From Harmothoe impar (Eukaryota; Annelida; Polychaeta; Phyllodocida; Polynoidae), in the NCBI GenBank assembly GCA_947462335.1, contig OX381717.1, positions 50,945,523 to 51,009,522 of the forward strand: a DNA stretch of 64,000 nucleotides. The letters are read 5' to 3'. The notes below the pieces were generated by a model, which worked only from the letters and a program-made list of their open reading frames with translations, made no database searches and was not told where the DNA came from. Position numbers and translations under genes: made by a program. Below are positions 23,301 through 35,642 of this stretch, one piece after another. Position 1 is the first letter of the stretch, and each line of letters begins with the position of its first letter.

Positions 23301-26300
23301 ATTTGAGTTTTATTTTACAAATTAGGTTTAAAATTATGGGTATTTTTCAGTAAATGCTGATGGTGTTACTAAATTATATCAAAGTATTTTTCTATGTTAT
23401 TTGGCATTAATTAAGAGTGACTTGTATTTCTTTGTGGGGAGATGTTCAGATTTCTTCCCTTGTTGAATTGTTTGTTTCATGGCATGTTTTATAAATATTT
23501 CTAAGAACCTTTTCCATTTCATATTAGATCATGTTACTTGAGTAAAAACGAATTACCTTTAAATAGGCATTATATTGATCATGAGAAACTGCCTCACTAA
23601 TCAGATTGGAATTTTTTACTCTACTCCTCTTTTTCCCTTATCTTCACTAATTTATTTCTTTTTTCTTTATTTTCTTTAAATATTTCAGTGATAGAATGCC
23701 CTATATTGCCAGTGTTGCTCAATGCTGACATCACACCTGCTTCTCCCAATACACCGCAGTCAAATGGCGTAAATCATTTTGGGGATATGTTTATATTTAC
23801 GTGTGAGGCGGGGCATGTTCTGTGGCAGGAGAATCTGCCTTGGGAGTCACCTCAGGGCTACTTAGAATATCATGACTTCGACCTGACTACAGATGAGTTT
23901 ACCATTACTTGTACGGCGACTGGAGAATATAGTCCTCACCCACTGCCGCACTGTGTTCGTAAGTAACCAAATTTGTTGTTAAGACTACAGAAATGTTGTT
24001 ATTAAGACTAGGTCTAAACATTGTGGTCTGTTCTGAAACTTTGGGACATACCAAATTAAATTCCAATTCAGGTACCAAGTCACACATGTAAAGGTAACAA
24101 AATAAGATTTCCCATACACACATGCTCTTGTGTTCATATCATGTTTGCCTACGGTAACAAAGATAAGATTCCTTGAGAAGCTTGATTAAAATGAGTTATT
24201 AAAATGGGATTTAGGTATCTTTTTAATCTAGGAGAAAAAGTATACATAATTATGAGTTCATATCTTGAGCCCTAAACATTTGAAACTGAGTATTCTGCTT
24301 TATATCTTCTAAGGGAATGGATGTTACAAAATGTAATGTTACATTGGTGTCTACTTTCAGCTGAGTCCTGCTTTAACCCTGGTGTGATCGCAAACGCCAG
24401 ACGAGCGCCCGGCAGTGACTTTACCGGTACCATAGACTTTGAGTGTGATGATGGCTTTGACCGTGCTGATGGTGGGACTGGACCCTTCACTCTGACATGT
24501 GTTCCAGGCACCGGGTGGACAGGACGTACAACATGCATCAGTAAGTACTGATAATGGTATAGAAAATATTTCTTTACGTGTAGATAGAAATGTCCATTAT
24601 ACTTTGAGTCATAAATATTTATCATGTCTACCATACAATTTCTAAGGACATTAAACCCCACCTCCTCTATGAAAGACCAACAGTACCAGTTCTTACTCCA
24701 CCCTGACTCTTGCTAGAAGGTCTTACTCAGTATAAACTGCTTGGTCTATAGAGGAAAGGTAACAAAAATATGCACACATTCATTATTCTACTATTCTACA
24801 GATATCAATGAGTGCACTGATCAGACCGACAACTGCGACCCTAATGCAGAGTGTATAGATGAACACGGATCCCACCACTGCCGCTGTTACCATGGATACA
24901 CTGGAAATGGCTACCTGGGGAACTGTGCCAGTAAGTCTGAATTCTGTTTATTGTAATTGCTATAGTTGATATATATTTACAAATAGAATCAGGGGGTGGG
25001 TGCCACAATTAAAGAGAGTGACATTTTTTCTATTATTGTTCTAGTCTACGAATGAAGCATGAGTTCGATTCAAAGGTGGAGCTTTAAAATAATCTACAAC
25101 CCAGAAGTTGATTATTGACATCTATGAGATGTGTACTACTTGGTAGTCAACATTTAGTATGCATCAGTACATTCTTATAAACACATTGATTATACTTCTA
25201 CAGGGGTTGGTTGTGGTGTGCTGCCAGATATTCCAAATGCAGCGCCAACATTGACTCTGCCAGCCGCCCCTGAGTACGGAGACAAAGTGGTGTATGCCTG
25301 TGATGTGGGGTATGAAGTGAGCATCCATGATGGGTTGAACCTCGAGCTACAAGCTTTGTATGAGTTCACTTCTAACTCCTTCATGGTAGAGTGTTTACAT
25401 ACAGGGAGATGGTCGTCATGGCCGATGCCATACTGTGCATGTAAGTATGATTATTAATCAATTTTATTGCAACAACAGAAGTTATCAATAGATTATTTTA
25501 TAGATTTCAATGATTTATAGAATCCTCCTAATTTTCTTCCTTTATTTCTGCTGATAAGAAGGTTATTGCTTGCCAATAGTGAATACTTGTTGGTAATTTC
25601 TATTCTTAAGAAATGTTTGTCAATGGTGGAGACTACTTCCATTATTTTTCTAGCTGTATGTTGTGGAGACCCTGGTGTCATTGGCAACGCAACTCGTAGC
25701 GGAACAAAGTTTACCTACGGCATGACTGTTACATATGAATGTAACAAGGGCTACAGATTAACGAGTCAGGTTGTAGACCCTCAGCAATTCACCACCACGT
25801 GCAGGAGCGATGGTGACTGGGACTTGCTACAGCATTGTATCGGTTTGTATACACCGTTTCCTTTGACTAGGTTCTATACCAAATTTTGCCCTGTACATTG
25901 TTAACATTATCTGAACCTTTTATTGAACCATCATTTGTTGTCAATATGGGCGCATTGATCTAAACTATAATTATTTTAGATTAGTATTTGAAAAAACGGA
26001 TGTTGACTAAGCTATGAAAATAGACTTTTACTTAGTTAATAATTCTAATGTTCTTTTTGAAATACAGATATAGACGAGTGCACAGAGAGTACAGACCTGT
26101 GTAACCGTGAATCTAACGCTGACTGTATCAATGTCCCCGGTGCCTACATCTGTAGGTGCAGGGCCGGCTTCACTGGGGATGGCAGAACATGCACGAGTAA
26201 GTTTTTTTAAATGTATTTTAAATAGTTTCATGTTTATACAATTAGGCTATGTGCACATTGCTCAGTTATGATGTTAGAATGTTAAATAAAGTATTTGCCT

Positions 26301-29300
26301 TGTAAGCTGAATCTAAACATGGAGTGCAAAATCCTCTACACAAAACAAAATTCAAATAAACAAACATAAACATGCCAATTGATACTGTAACAGACTGCGG
26401 AAAACGCCCAGGGGGGCGACTTGATTCTTTTTAACCGGGAGGTGTGGTCATTGGACCTGAAAACTGACCCATATAGGAGTGCAGTGATGTCCAGAAAAAT
26501 GACCCATTTTGGTGCAAGGTCTCAAAAAATGACTCATATCGGAGTAAATCCTCAAAAAACTATACCCATATTGGTGAATGATTTAAAAATGAACAAACCT
26601 CCATTTGGGTGAACATACTTAACAAGATGTGAATATGTGTTGCGTATTAGATAGTTTTTATTAACTTGAGGACATTTTCACTTTTCCGCATGATTTATTT
26701 TAATCTACAAAAACACCTCTTGTCACTCAGACACTGCTGCATATCTTGACCAGGGTGACAGTAGCTGCCACCACAGCCAATCTATCAACGACTTTTATAT
26801 TAATTTCAGTTCTATCCATACTTCCAATTTACATTTTAGTACTGATGGTTGGGTGAGGAAACGTGCCTTCAAATCTGCAGTATTGAAGTGAATATCTGAT
26901 CATTCACGTTACATTCACCCATAATCACCCCTTTGCGCCAGAATGTCCAGAATTCGGGCCTGGATGAGATTGTGCCACTTTTAATTTACTCTAAACTTTC
27001 TGTGCTTTCCATAGCAACAAGGAAACTGCTCCCGAGAATAAGGAATGGTTCTCTTTCCATTGAAAAACACTACCTATAAGACCACTCATGAAAAGAAGTT
27101 TCTCACCATAAGGCAGTGATATGTATGACAAGTATCTTCAAGTAGTTCCGAGTTGACTGATCCTTAAAAGTCATCCATTTTTAACTTCTTTTTTTTTAAA
27201 TGCTGTTTTCCTAATTTCAATCTGGCGAATTCATCACCAATCTGGCTAATCAACTTTGACTCATAATGGAGGTGACATCTGAAAAACATACCCATATAGG
27301 AGTTCACCGTTCCACTCCATCAGGGCTGAAACAGGACCCATATCACTCCGATTCATGACCACACCTCCCGGTATGTTTGGAGCTGAGTCGCCCCCCTGGG
27401 GGAAAACGTCAAGCCCCACGGGGAGTCGAACCCCGGTCCCTCCGCTCTAGAGTTGAGAATGCTACCGCTGCACCACAGGGCCAGCTGCTTCTCCACTGCT
27501 CTGCTACGGTACTTGAGCTACCATAGGCGGGTAATGCGCTCTCCACGCACGCTCAGGCTGTCCCTAGCTATACGTGCCTGCTACAATACTAATGTGAAAA
27601 AGAGACCAATTTTCTTTTTATCTTCCCATAGGAATTTCCTGTGACCCACTACCTATCATCCCATACACAGTAGCCACTCCTCTTACCCTACCCAACCCAG
27701 AGTTTGAGGATGAGGTGAGTTACCAGTGTACTACAGGGTACCAGGTTTGGCTGTACGGTGTACCTTCCTACCTACTTGGCTATTACAGTTACACTACTGT
27801 TACCTCCTTCACAGTAACCTGTACTGCCAGCGGACTCTGGAACCCTTGGCCACATCCAATTTGTGTCCGTAAGTAGACGTTGAAACATTTGTTTATTGCC
27901 ACATCTTATCAATAATAAAGAAATATTTAAAATAAACATGGTTTATCACTAAATAAAAGTATTTGAAAGTATCAAACTGCATGAAAAGAACTTTACTATA
28001 TTTACCAAGAATATCTCAATTTCACACTATCGCAACCCTTTTAATATTAACAGCTTTATTGCATCTTACATGGTAATACTCTGGGTCAAATGTTTTATAA
28101 TGGGTAATGATTAAATGCCAAAATAACTATTTTTATAACTTCAGAGCTGAAGTGTGAGCCACTGCCTGCCCTACCCAATGCCCAACCTACATCAGATGTT
28201 CCGACTGATCCGGTGTATAAAGATGAGATATTCTACACCTGTGAAAAAGGCCACCATGTCCTGCAGCAGACGCCCTACACCTCCTTCCTTCCCATCTACT
28301 ATGGCTACTCCCAGAAGTCATCATTCTCTGTTACCTGTTCTGATCCGTGGGATCCCTTCCCAATACCCGTCTGTGTCCGTGAGTGTTTATTTTCAACTTA
28401 TCAACTCAGAATTGGTCTTTTCTTGACAACCGGGTTTGGATAGGTTGATTCTGCTTTGTAGAGTTTTGTGCACCCTGTCATGTTGTACCACAAACATCCT
28501 TTTGTACTGTAAGTTTAATCCACTCGCACCTTGAAGCTGATAATGCCCTCTTTTGCAGCATGGTTACATACACCTATTATTTAAGTGAAAATATAATTTA
28601 TCCTCTGATGCAGATTCACTCATAAAAGTTTTGATCCTCCACCCAAAAAGAAATGATAGTTTTAGAGATATCAATTAAATGATAATCTATAACAAATATC
28701 ATAATAAAACAATTTTGATGTTGCAAATTTTGATTGAATGTAATTTTTTCTCAATATATAGATTGATTTTTTTTTATAAAAGGACAGTTACCAATTGCTT
28801 TGTTTCAAGATGTTTTATGTACAATAAAGTTATATTGAAACCACATTTTACTTTATAGCTGTATACTGTGGAGACCCAGGCATCATCATGTATGCCACAC
28901 GTTCAGAGGGAGAGTTTACATACAGCAAGGTAATAGACTACACATGCATAGATGGGTTTCGACCTAAGGACACAGACCTGGGTACCACTGGCTTCTCCCG
29001 CACTTGTGAAGAGGACGGCTCCTGGTCTACAGGCACTGAGTGTGTGGGTAAGTGTTATATATAGATGTATAATTTTGAATTCAGGCAGAAAATAATTATT
29101 AGTTGTACAGTTTGTTCATTGTGATTATTAGTTTTTTCCAGTATATAATGAAATTACTCTACTAAACGTTCCTGTCCTTGTTTGATATAGAGAAGCAATA
29201 TTCTTCAGCCCGATATAGTATAGATATAGATAATTTAATAAGGTATTCCATAATCTGTTTATTACAATATACACTGATGTTTTCAGATATTGATGAATGT

Positions 29301-30559
29301 GAAGAAAACCATGACATCTGTGGCCATGGAGTTCACTACTGCTTAAACATAAAAAGTAGCTTCATCTGTTCTTGTGTACCCTGGTACATAAGGAATCCTG
29401 ACGACACCAGCTGTGTGGACTGGGCTGGCTTAGCTAGCTGTAAGTTTGTGATATAATATTATGTTGTATTCCTATTAATACTAATATAGACCCTAGTTTG
29501 TATTATATTCACTATCTGTAGAGAAAGACCAAGACTTCTTTTTCAGCCTTAATCAATGTCTAACTAAATATGCTACCAGATGTCCCTCTTCATAATGAGT
29601 CAGTATAATAGCAGTAATATAAAACATTATAATGTATATTTGTAGCAATGCCCTGTTATTACTCTAAGATAAATCTTATTTACAGTTCCCATTTACAAGC
29701 CCTGTGAGATTGTAAAAAGTCTCAGACTTTGTATTAATGGTGACTGTGCTCTGGATGATGGACAAGCCATATGCAGGTTAGTATCACTAGCTTTCTAGAT
29801 TGCCTGTATAAATATTATGTTATCCTTTTACAAAACTAGTTAACAACCACCCAAATAGATCTTGAGATTGTGATTTTAAATGTCACAGGCAAATGCAGAG
29901 TATATGAGGTTGGACTGGCCACATGTATGAGCAAGATCACCCACAGACACTTCAGTGTTTTGAAAGAGTTAACTATAATGAGTATATTTTCTTTATGTTT
30001 CAGGTGCCACCAGGGCTGGACAGGAATAGGGTGCGATGTCAGGACATTTGGACCTGCCTTGATCTTGGCCATCCTAGGGCTTATACTTTTCATGTTTCTC
30101 CTTTTCTTCACCTGTTTCTACTGCTTCTACCATGACACACACGTACACCGGCGCCCTCGACCACCAGTCCACTTCCCTCTGCCACCCAGAAAGCCACACG
30201 TACCGGCTCCTCCCCCACCACCGCCACCACCCTATGCGACATGGAATCCCAAGGCACCACCCCGCTTTCCTGCATGGGGTAGTGGTGGTGTTGGAAAAGG
30301 TAGAGGTCTGAGGAGGTAAATATGGAGTTGATTTGCCCTAAAATCCAAGAGTATGTTAAATGCAGCATGGTTAGAAAATCTGTGACTTCATTTATTATTT
30401 TTGATTCAATTTTGGACAGTCATTTATCCACCTTAAACCATTTCTCATTATCTCTTTCAATGCTATACTGTATGTATTTCTCACACAATATCAACCTTGT
30501 TATTTGTTAAATATTTCAGGACTCCCGAAAAGCCTTATGGAAGTTTCCCCTTCCGCTAA
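16865..30559 (+). CDS. Gene A: CCP/EGF multidomain single-pass membrane receptor (1255 aa, 23 coding exons)
   Basis: Coding exons: 16865-16923, 17328-17374, 18035-18232, 18632-18748, 19718-19909, 20700-20831, 21453-21638, 21969-22097, 22455-22643, 23143-23271, 23689-23958, 24361-24540, 24802-24930, 25204-25440, 25654-25842, 26068-26196, 27632-27868, 28145-28378, 28859-29047, 29287-29439, 29686-29776, 30004-30315, 30520-30559. The order is signal peptide, then CCP and EGF modules (11 and 8), a transmembrane helix at ~1155-1178 and a ~75-residue proline-rich tail. CCP modules bind protein partners, as in complement regulators. The EGF modules carry the calcium-binding D-x-[DN]-E-C signature with C-x-N-x-x-G-S-[YF]-x-C-x-C. 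Both points are family knowledge; the ligand is unknown. Every module exon is phase 1-1, so modules can be gained or lost without frameshift. It most resembles generic sushi/EGF receptors; no specific orthologue is claimed. Confidence 0.9.
17812..17972. mobile_element. TIR element in gene A intron 2
   Basis: The end ttgaaactctatgacc is the inverse of the right end ggtcatagagtttcaa. Each side also repeats caaccatctatgacc internally. The right end lies about 60 bp upstream of the CCP1 acceptor. Confidence 0.8.
19985..20331. mobile_element. TIR element with ~70-bp ends in the CCP2-EGF2 intron of gene A
   Basis: taataggctgcgtaagttaa is the inverse of ttaacttatgcagcctatta. The match continues inward through actctcgaatcaggacagga with a few mismatches. 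There is no ORF inside, so it is probably a non-autonomous DNA transposon. Confidence 0.8.
22215..22312. mobile_element. Decayed 'cccagtgggcacaaaa' family element in the EGF3-CCP4 intron
   Basis: tgggcacggaacattgaatc and ttgaactgaattttgtgccca are imperfect inverted ends with gattcaat words between them, matching the intact copy at 38517-38624. Confidence 0.6.
26407..27400. mobile_element. ~1-kb TIR element in the EGF6-CCP9 intron of gene A
   Basis: The ends cccaggggggcgact and agtcgcccccctggg are exact inverses. A second inverted block lies just inside (ccgggaggtgtggtca against tgaccacacctcccgg). Repeated acccatataggagt words occur near both ends. No transposase frame is visible. Confidence 0.8.
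27402..27482 (-). repeat. tRNA-like sequence, probably a SINE head
   Basis: On the minus strand it reads ggccctgtggtgcagcggta, then ggggttcgactcccc. That gives an A-box-like and a perfect B-box-like motif with a T-stem (accgggg/ccccgt). The acceptor stem pairs poorly and no clean anticodon arm is visible, so I do not call a tRNA gene. Confidence 0.5.
29686..30559 (+). other. Gene A split EGF8, transmembrane helix and cytoplasmic tail
   Basis: EGF8 is split by a phase-2 intron between its fourth and fifth cysteines (GQAIC-R / C-HQGWTGIGC), with canonical cysteine spacing. The helix (ALILAILGLILFMFLLFF) is followed by CFYCFYHDTH. The tail has a run of eight prolines, a PPxY motif (PPPY), KAPPRFPAWGS and a C-terminal RGLRRTPEK...FPFR. 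The last coding exon (30520-30559) has only 12 whole codons before TAA. PPxY is a known WW-domain ligand; binding here is inferred. Confidence 0.88.
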
Positions 30560-32460
30560 TCTTTATATCTGCTGCCGATAGGATAGGACTTGTGTTACCA
30601 CTCGGGCTGGAATGTATTGGTCATAATGTCAGTTGACACATAACTAGCTTTCAAATTAAGTTGTTTGGTTGTTCGATGATGTTACTGTTCTGACCTATGA
30701 TAATCATGCAGGGTAACCAAAACATTACATGACATGTCTGAAGATAGTATATCAAAAATAATGAATATTAATATTTGATAGGTTACCATGTTTAAAAATC
30801 ATATCTAAACCTAAGGTAGTTGTGTGTTGAGAATTATAATAACAAGAAAATTATGATACATTTTCATCACTAAGGTAACCGATTTTGATCAAGAAATAAT
30901 AGTTTTGACCATGGAAATCTCCATTCTATCAATGGCTTCATTGATTCCCCTTGGGGGAAAAAATGGAATATTTTGTTTTAACTACGGCATTCTACAGAAA
31001 AGAAAATAGCCTAGAGTATGTCTTAGTCTATTTTTTCCATTTTCCATTCGGGGACCTGCTTGCCTACACAGATACTTAGGACATACATAGCATTGCAGTA
31101 TTTGCAGCTTTTCTGATATAGCAACAACTATACTATAACTAAAAGACAACATTCTGGTGTATCTTATTAGGAAAATGGATACAATTATATCTGAAGAGCA
31201 GCATATGTTAAATTGCTGTCAAGTCGGAGAGAATACCGGAATATATTAATCAGAGCTTGATAATGTATAATTATTATGTTGTGTATCACCACTTCATTTC
31301 TCTGCTATAATCCTTCTTACGAAATATAAATTTGGCTTTGCTGTGATTCATGTATTTTTGTCTTGATCATCCAACCCACCTTATTAATCTGATTTGATTA
31401 ACACCAAAGTATAGCTTTCTGAGACATCAGAATATGACCCTCTCACAACCTAGTATATGTGTGATATTGTGATCTTGATATCATGAGACGATTTTGTTGA
31501 ACTTTTGATACGAAGTTGTTTAAATCATAACATGAACTATATATATAATAGTTAAATAGTCACATGGACTTAATTCATCATGTTTATTCTTGTGTTTCTT
31601 GTGAATGTAAAATTAATGTTGAAGAATCAACTATTCATGCTTAGAGAATAAAAATATCTATGCGGATTATATGTTGACTTGTTCTTCATGATAGGGTAAA
31701 TAGCAAGCTAGTTCCTGATGGTCTGTTAACGTAGACAACAACACTTGTAATCTTACAGATATTTGAAAGTTGACTGTAGAGATCTAATTTAGGGGAGATT
31801 GTCGACTTCTGATGAATATTGGATATGAAAAAATGTGTATGGATTCATAAAATTTAATTAGTTCAATCTCCAAATGTTTTCCTTAAAGTTTGGAACATGA
31901 ATGAATTGAACCTTCTCTAAGGGTTATTGAACTATAACGGGAGGGGTCGATTAATGGTGTATCTACCCAACGGCAGATGTACAGACGTGTACCTACTGTT
32001 AAACATGTCAAAGTAAATGGACATTTTCCCTTTACTGTTGTCGGTTAATGTACAGAGATTTCTATGTGTTAAAATTAAATTTGATAAAATTTGATATAAA
32101 AGAATTCACCAAGTTTCACTGGAATGTACTTCTCAGCGTGGGGAAAAAGTAAATGTTATCATTTTCAAATGTTGACACATCACATGTTATACGCTTGTAC
32201 AATATGTAATGCTTGTACAATATGTGATGTACATCAAGACACGTTATATGTAGTACTACACATCACAGCTGACCATGGAAACCTGATCTGTATCAAAGCA
32301 ATGTGATCTATATCAGAAATAGGTTGACGGTACGTACTACTTACTACCTTCTATTGTAATATTCAATCAGACTATACCAATATTTACTAGTACTGTGCAT
32401 GGTTCTGGGGCGTACCATATATTTGATACATTTTGTTTGGCCATTAGACCATGAACGGCT
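30560..32460. other. Gene A 3' flank, no gene
   Basis: A/T-rich sequence without a coding frame. The first ~1.1 kb is probably the gene A 3' UTR. No recognised repeat was found. Confidence 0.45.
31647..31652 (+). terminator. Candidate polyadenylation signal of gene A
   Basis: An AATAAA hexamer about 1.1 kb after the stop, in otherwise A/T-rich non-coding sequence consistent with a 3' UTR. Not proven. Confidence 0.35.
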
Positions 32461-32464
32461 AGCT

Positions 32465-32645
32465 CTACTAGACTACACTGTAAAAAGTTGGTTGCCATTT
32501 TTGTAGGTGTACAGTAGATTATACAGTAGGTGTACAGTACTGTAAATCTACAGTAGATCCTACTGTAAATCTATTCTACAGTAGATTCTACGGTAGATCT
32601 ACAGTAAATTCTACTGTGTACCTACACTAACTATTTTCAGTGTAC
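32465..32645. mobile_element. TIR element with internal 'ctacagtagattctac' palindromes
   Basis: acactgtaaaaagttggt and actattttcagtgta form imperfect inverted ends. The interior repeats gtagatctacagta-type palindromes. Related sequence lies at 32948-33062 and 33710-33745. Confidence 0.6.
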
Positions 32646-33059
32646 TCACACCGATGGGTGGGTCTGCAGTACTTTATCTGTAGAACAATGGGTCTTAGCT
32701 ATAGCAGGACTGGGGGCATGAGTGGGGGAGAAAACACCCACCTTTTTCGGAACTCTATCTATACATGACCGTACCATCCCATTAGGAGATAAAACCAAAA
32801 ACGTAGATTGATAGATCAGTATTTATTTTATTCTGTTTGTTTAGATTCATCAGCAAATCTAACACAAAATTCGGAAATGCATTGTACTGGGCCTATACGG
32901 GTAAATAAGATTGTCTATCACTCCAAACCATCTAACCATCACTACCCACACTGTAAAAAGTTGTTGTTCGTGAACAGCAATATGTGCTGTAACTATACAG
33001 TACTTTAGCTGTAAAAGATAATACAGCAACTTTTGCTGTACACATACAATTCTGTTACT

Positions 33060-33265
33060 GTAGATGCAGGTTCGAATCCCATAACCAGCAACCAGAGGGA
33101 GAGAGAGCAGAGAGGTTGGAGGGAGTACACAGCTCAAATATGACCTGATCTTTTCAAAAGCCCAATGATGCAGGCTACATAGTGACTGCCCCTCTAGCTC
33201 AGTCGGTAGAGCCGTGGGAGATGTAGTCTGAGGGTCAGCAGTTCCAGTCCCGGCAGGAAACTCTC
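33060..33265 (+). repeat. tRNA-like SINE head(s)
   Basis: 33190-33262 begins gcccctctagctcagtcggt, a textbook A-box-like start, and later has cagttccagtccc in the B-box position. 33068-33079 has an isolated B-box-like gttcgaatcc. No complete cloverleaf is visible. Confidence 0.45.
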
Positions 33266-33604
33266 ACACAAACTACATTTCTCCTGATGCAATTCTAAAG
33301 TATGATATATTTTGGTACACTTAAATGTTACTATTGAAAATATGCAGAGGATATGACCAATGTATCTCAACAATCTGCATGAAAGATAGTAAAATTGACT
33401 TTGAAAAACATCTATAGGCCATCAAGATAACACTTCAACTAATGGTAGTTCAGTCCTTATTAGTACATTACTGCAATAGGGTAATTTTCATATTATCCCT
33501 TAAGACATGAACAGTCTAGTTCTAAAATTGTCCCCAGGGATCCTGTGTTGACCTCATTACCATTCACACATAAGTAGGAGGTGTTTCAATGCACCTGACA
33601 TGCA

Positions 33605-33672
33605 GGAATCACTGGCGTAGTGGTCATGGTTCAGGACTATGGATTGGAACCTGGGGGTTCAAATCTCCAAGA
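33605..33672 (+). repeat. tRNA-like sequence, possible SINE head
   Basis: It contains ctggcgtagtggtcatggtt and a B-box-like gggttcaaatc spaced roughly as in a tRNA gene. Stems pair poorly, so it is read as a tRNA-derived repeat. Confidence 0.4.
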
Positions 33673-33957
33673 TGTTGAATATGTGAGCCTTTTTAGAACT
33701 CAGGTCTGCGTCTACAGTAGATTCTACTGTAGGTCTACAGCAGAATTTACTGGAACCAAAGTTGCCCCCAATAGTTGCTGTACAGGAACACTACTTACTT
33801 CTAACAGTGCACCATTACTGGCAGCCTATAAGTATTGTCTTCATATCTTAAAAGTATTACTAAGCGAATGAAGATGGTGCCACTAGTAGTGGTAAGCTTA
33901 CACAGTCCAACATAGGATAGGGTTGTTACCTATGTATCGGGGGGCTCTGGCGGATAC

Positions 33958-34030
33958 AAGGGAAGCTATCAGATCATATTAAGATTTAAGATTATAAGAT
34001 AAGATTGCGCTCTGAACCCAGGAGAGCTAT
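33958..34030. repeat. Repeat related to the terminal region of the element at 55478-56305
   Basis: gatacaagggaagctatcag, attaagatttaagatta and aagattgcgctctgaac match the 55.5-kb element in inverted orientation. Confidence 0.55.
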
Positions 34031-34136
34031 CACGTATTTGCATTAAACAGTAAAGGCGGGACTCCACCGGGAGACTTAATTTCCCTACCCCCCCCAAAAA
34101 AAGTGGTGAGAAACAAGTACAACATAGACTGGTGTT

Positions 34137-34412
34137 AGTTACTACACTCAAAACATAAACTTGTCTCCACACTCTTCAAAGTGACTATCATAACACAAAA
34201 GTGTCAAAAACTTGTCTAAGTGGGACAACGAAGCGGGTCTTCTAGCTGGAGGTAAAAGACCCACTTGGCATGTGCCAGCCCAAAATCCGACGTTTGTCAG
34301 CTCCAGATTCTATTTGTGGGATGGTAACCTGATGGTAAACTTTTGACTTGTTTATTTTATGATAGTCACTTCGACGAGTCTGGAGACAAGTTTACTATTT
34401 CAGTGTAGTCAC
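34137..34412. mobile_element. TIR element, 'aaacttgtctcca' family
   Basis: Inverted pairs include aaacttgtctccacactc with gagtctggagacaagttt, and gtgactatcata with tatgatagtcac. The interior is non-coding. Confidence 0.65.
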
Positions 34413-34465
34413 CTTCCCCAACCGACAGTATTCACTGTATAACATGTCATAGTACATGCAAAGGT

Positions 34466-35508
34466 AGGGTAAAGGCACCCGTTCCGGACGCTCCTGGACA
34501 AGGCACAGGTGACCCCTTTTGTGTGTTGAAATTGACACCCTTAAGAAATACCAATTGTAACATAGGTTTCACCATTTGATACATACTGTCTGACAGTATC
34601 TATTTCAGAGGAAATTGCAATAAATTTAATCATTTAAGTATGAATAAATCACCAGCTGATATGTTGATTTCAAAACATCAAACTGCACCTAAAGTCGGAC
34701 ACCTCATGCCAGAAATGATCCTAGAGTCGGACACTTTGTGTTTGCATTGGTTACATAGTATGCTTGTAAGGACTATATAAGATATCAGCATTATTGAGCT
34801 TGCAATATCACTTAGGCATGACACCATGTGTCACTGCATGCAATGAATGTTATAAATGATACACAAAAGAGAGATTACTGACACCATCAACACTTAAGGG
34901 GTCAATAAGACCGAAAGGTTCTACTATTAACAGTTTACTTGAGAAACTGTCAATATTTCCACTATTGACAGTTAAAACTGTCAATAACATTAATCTCTTC
35001 CACTACTGACAGTCCGAACTGGACCTATTGAGAATCAAACTCACACCACATACTATCATTGGGTGTCCGAGTCTGGGTGTAATTAGTGTCCGACTTTAGG
35101 TGCAGTTTGATGCTGCTTTGAGGTAACCTCTTACAAAGTATTGTGCGTAATATATTTGTATTTATTGACGTGATTTATTGGTAAAGATTCATACATTGTT
35201 ATTATTATGCTTAGGAATGATGTAACTATAACAGGAAAGGCAAAGCAGACAGCATTAGGAAACCAATTTTCTCATTTCCTCATGAGTTTTATGTTGGGAA
35301 TATAGCAAAAACACCCTATGTTCAATCATTCATAGGACGATGTAGTAAGTGAGTTATATGTGGTATGTTGCATTTGTTAGAAGAGAGAACACTTGCATTT
35401 TCATATTTAGTAGGCATGCTAGGCCAATTTTTCATATTATACTATGTAATGTTAAGCCAATAGTGTCCGACTCAAGGTGTCTGTCCGACTCAGGGAGCCT
35501 TTACCCTA
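34466..35508. mobile_element. ~1-kb TIR element with nested inverted repeats
   Basis: The outer ends agggtaaaggc and gcctttaccct are inverse. Inside, catcaaactgcacctaaagt (34676 onward) is the inverse of actttaggtgcagtttgatg (ending about 35114). cggacac/gtgtccg words recur. No transposase frame, so it is likely non-autonomous. Confidence 0.7.
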
Positions 35509-35642
35509 TTTCTGAATATTTAAGAACCGCATGCTGCCCTTTTGGACTGATATGCCCTTTAGAGACCCTAGGGTTGCAATTGTGCATCGTAACTAACCTA
35601 AGGGGATGAGACACTCCCGCAGGGTCGGCCTGATGCACCAAT

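Larger units (their letters stand above)
23689..29439 (+). other. Gene A membrane-proximal block: repeated long-CCP / short-CCP / EGF triads
   Basis: Order: CCP5 long (23689-23958), CCP6 short (24361-24540), EGF5 (24802-24930); CCP7 long (25204-25440), CCP8 short (25654-25842), EGF6 (26068-26196); CCP9 long (27632-27868) alone; CCP10 long (28145-28378), CCP11 short (28859-29047), EGF7 (29287-29439). Long CCPs have 78-90 residues with an inserted loop between the second and third cysteines. Short ones begin with C-x-[DN]-P-G-[VI]-I. CCP8 has five cysteines (VCCGDPG where CCP11 has VYCGDPG). CCP10 is two codons shorter than its gene B counterpart. Confidence 0.88.

Noticed and set aside
24272..24661. 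129-codon minus-strand frame opposite CCP6
   Set aside because: It is antisense to a confirmed CCP exon, with no independent support.
27402..27482. Possible functional tRNA gene on the minus strand
   Set aside because: The B box and T arm are good, but the acceptor stem and anticodon arm do not pair. It adjoins a transposon, so it is better read as a SINE head.
29870..30000. Extension of the gene A transmembrane exon upstream of 30004
   Set aside because: The open frame continues by chance. The acceptor at 30001-30003, the phase, and the matching gene B exon start fix the boundary.
33190..33262. Possible tRNA gene starting gcccctctagctcag
   Set aside because: No complete cloverleaf. The 3' part does not restore the acceptor stem.
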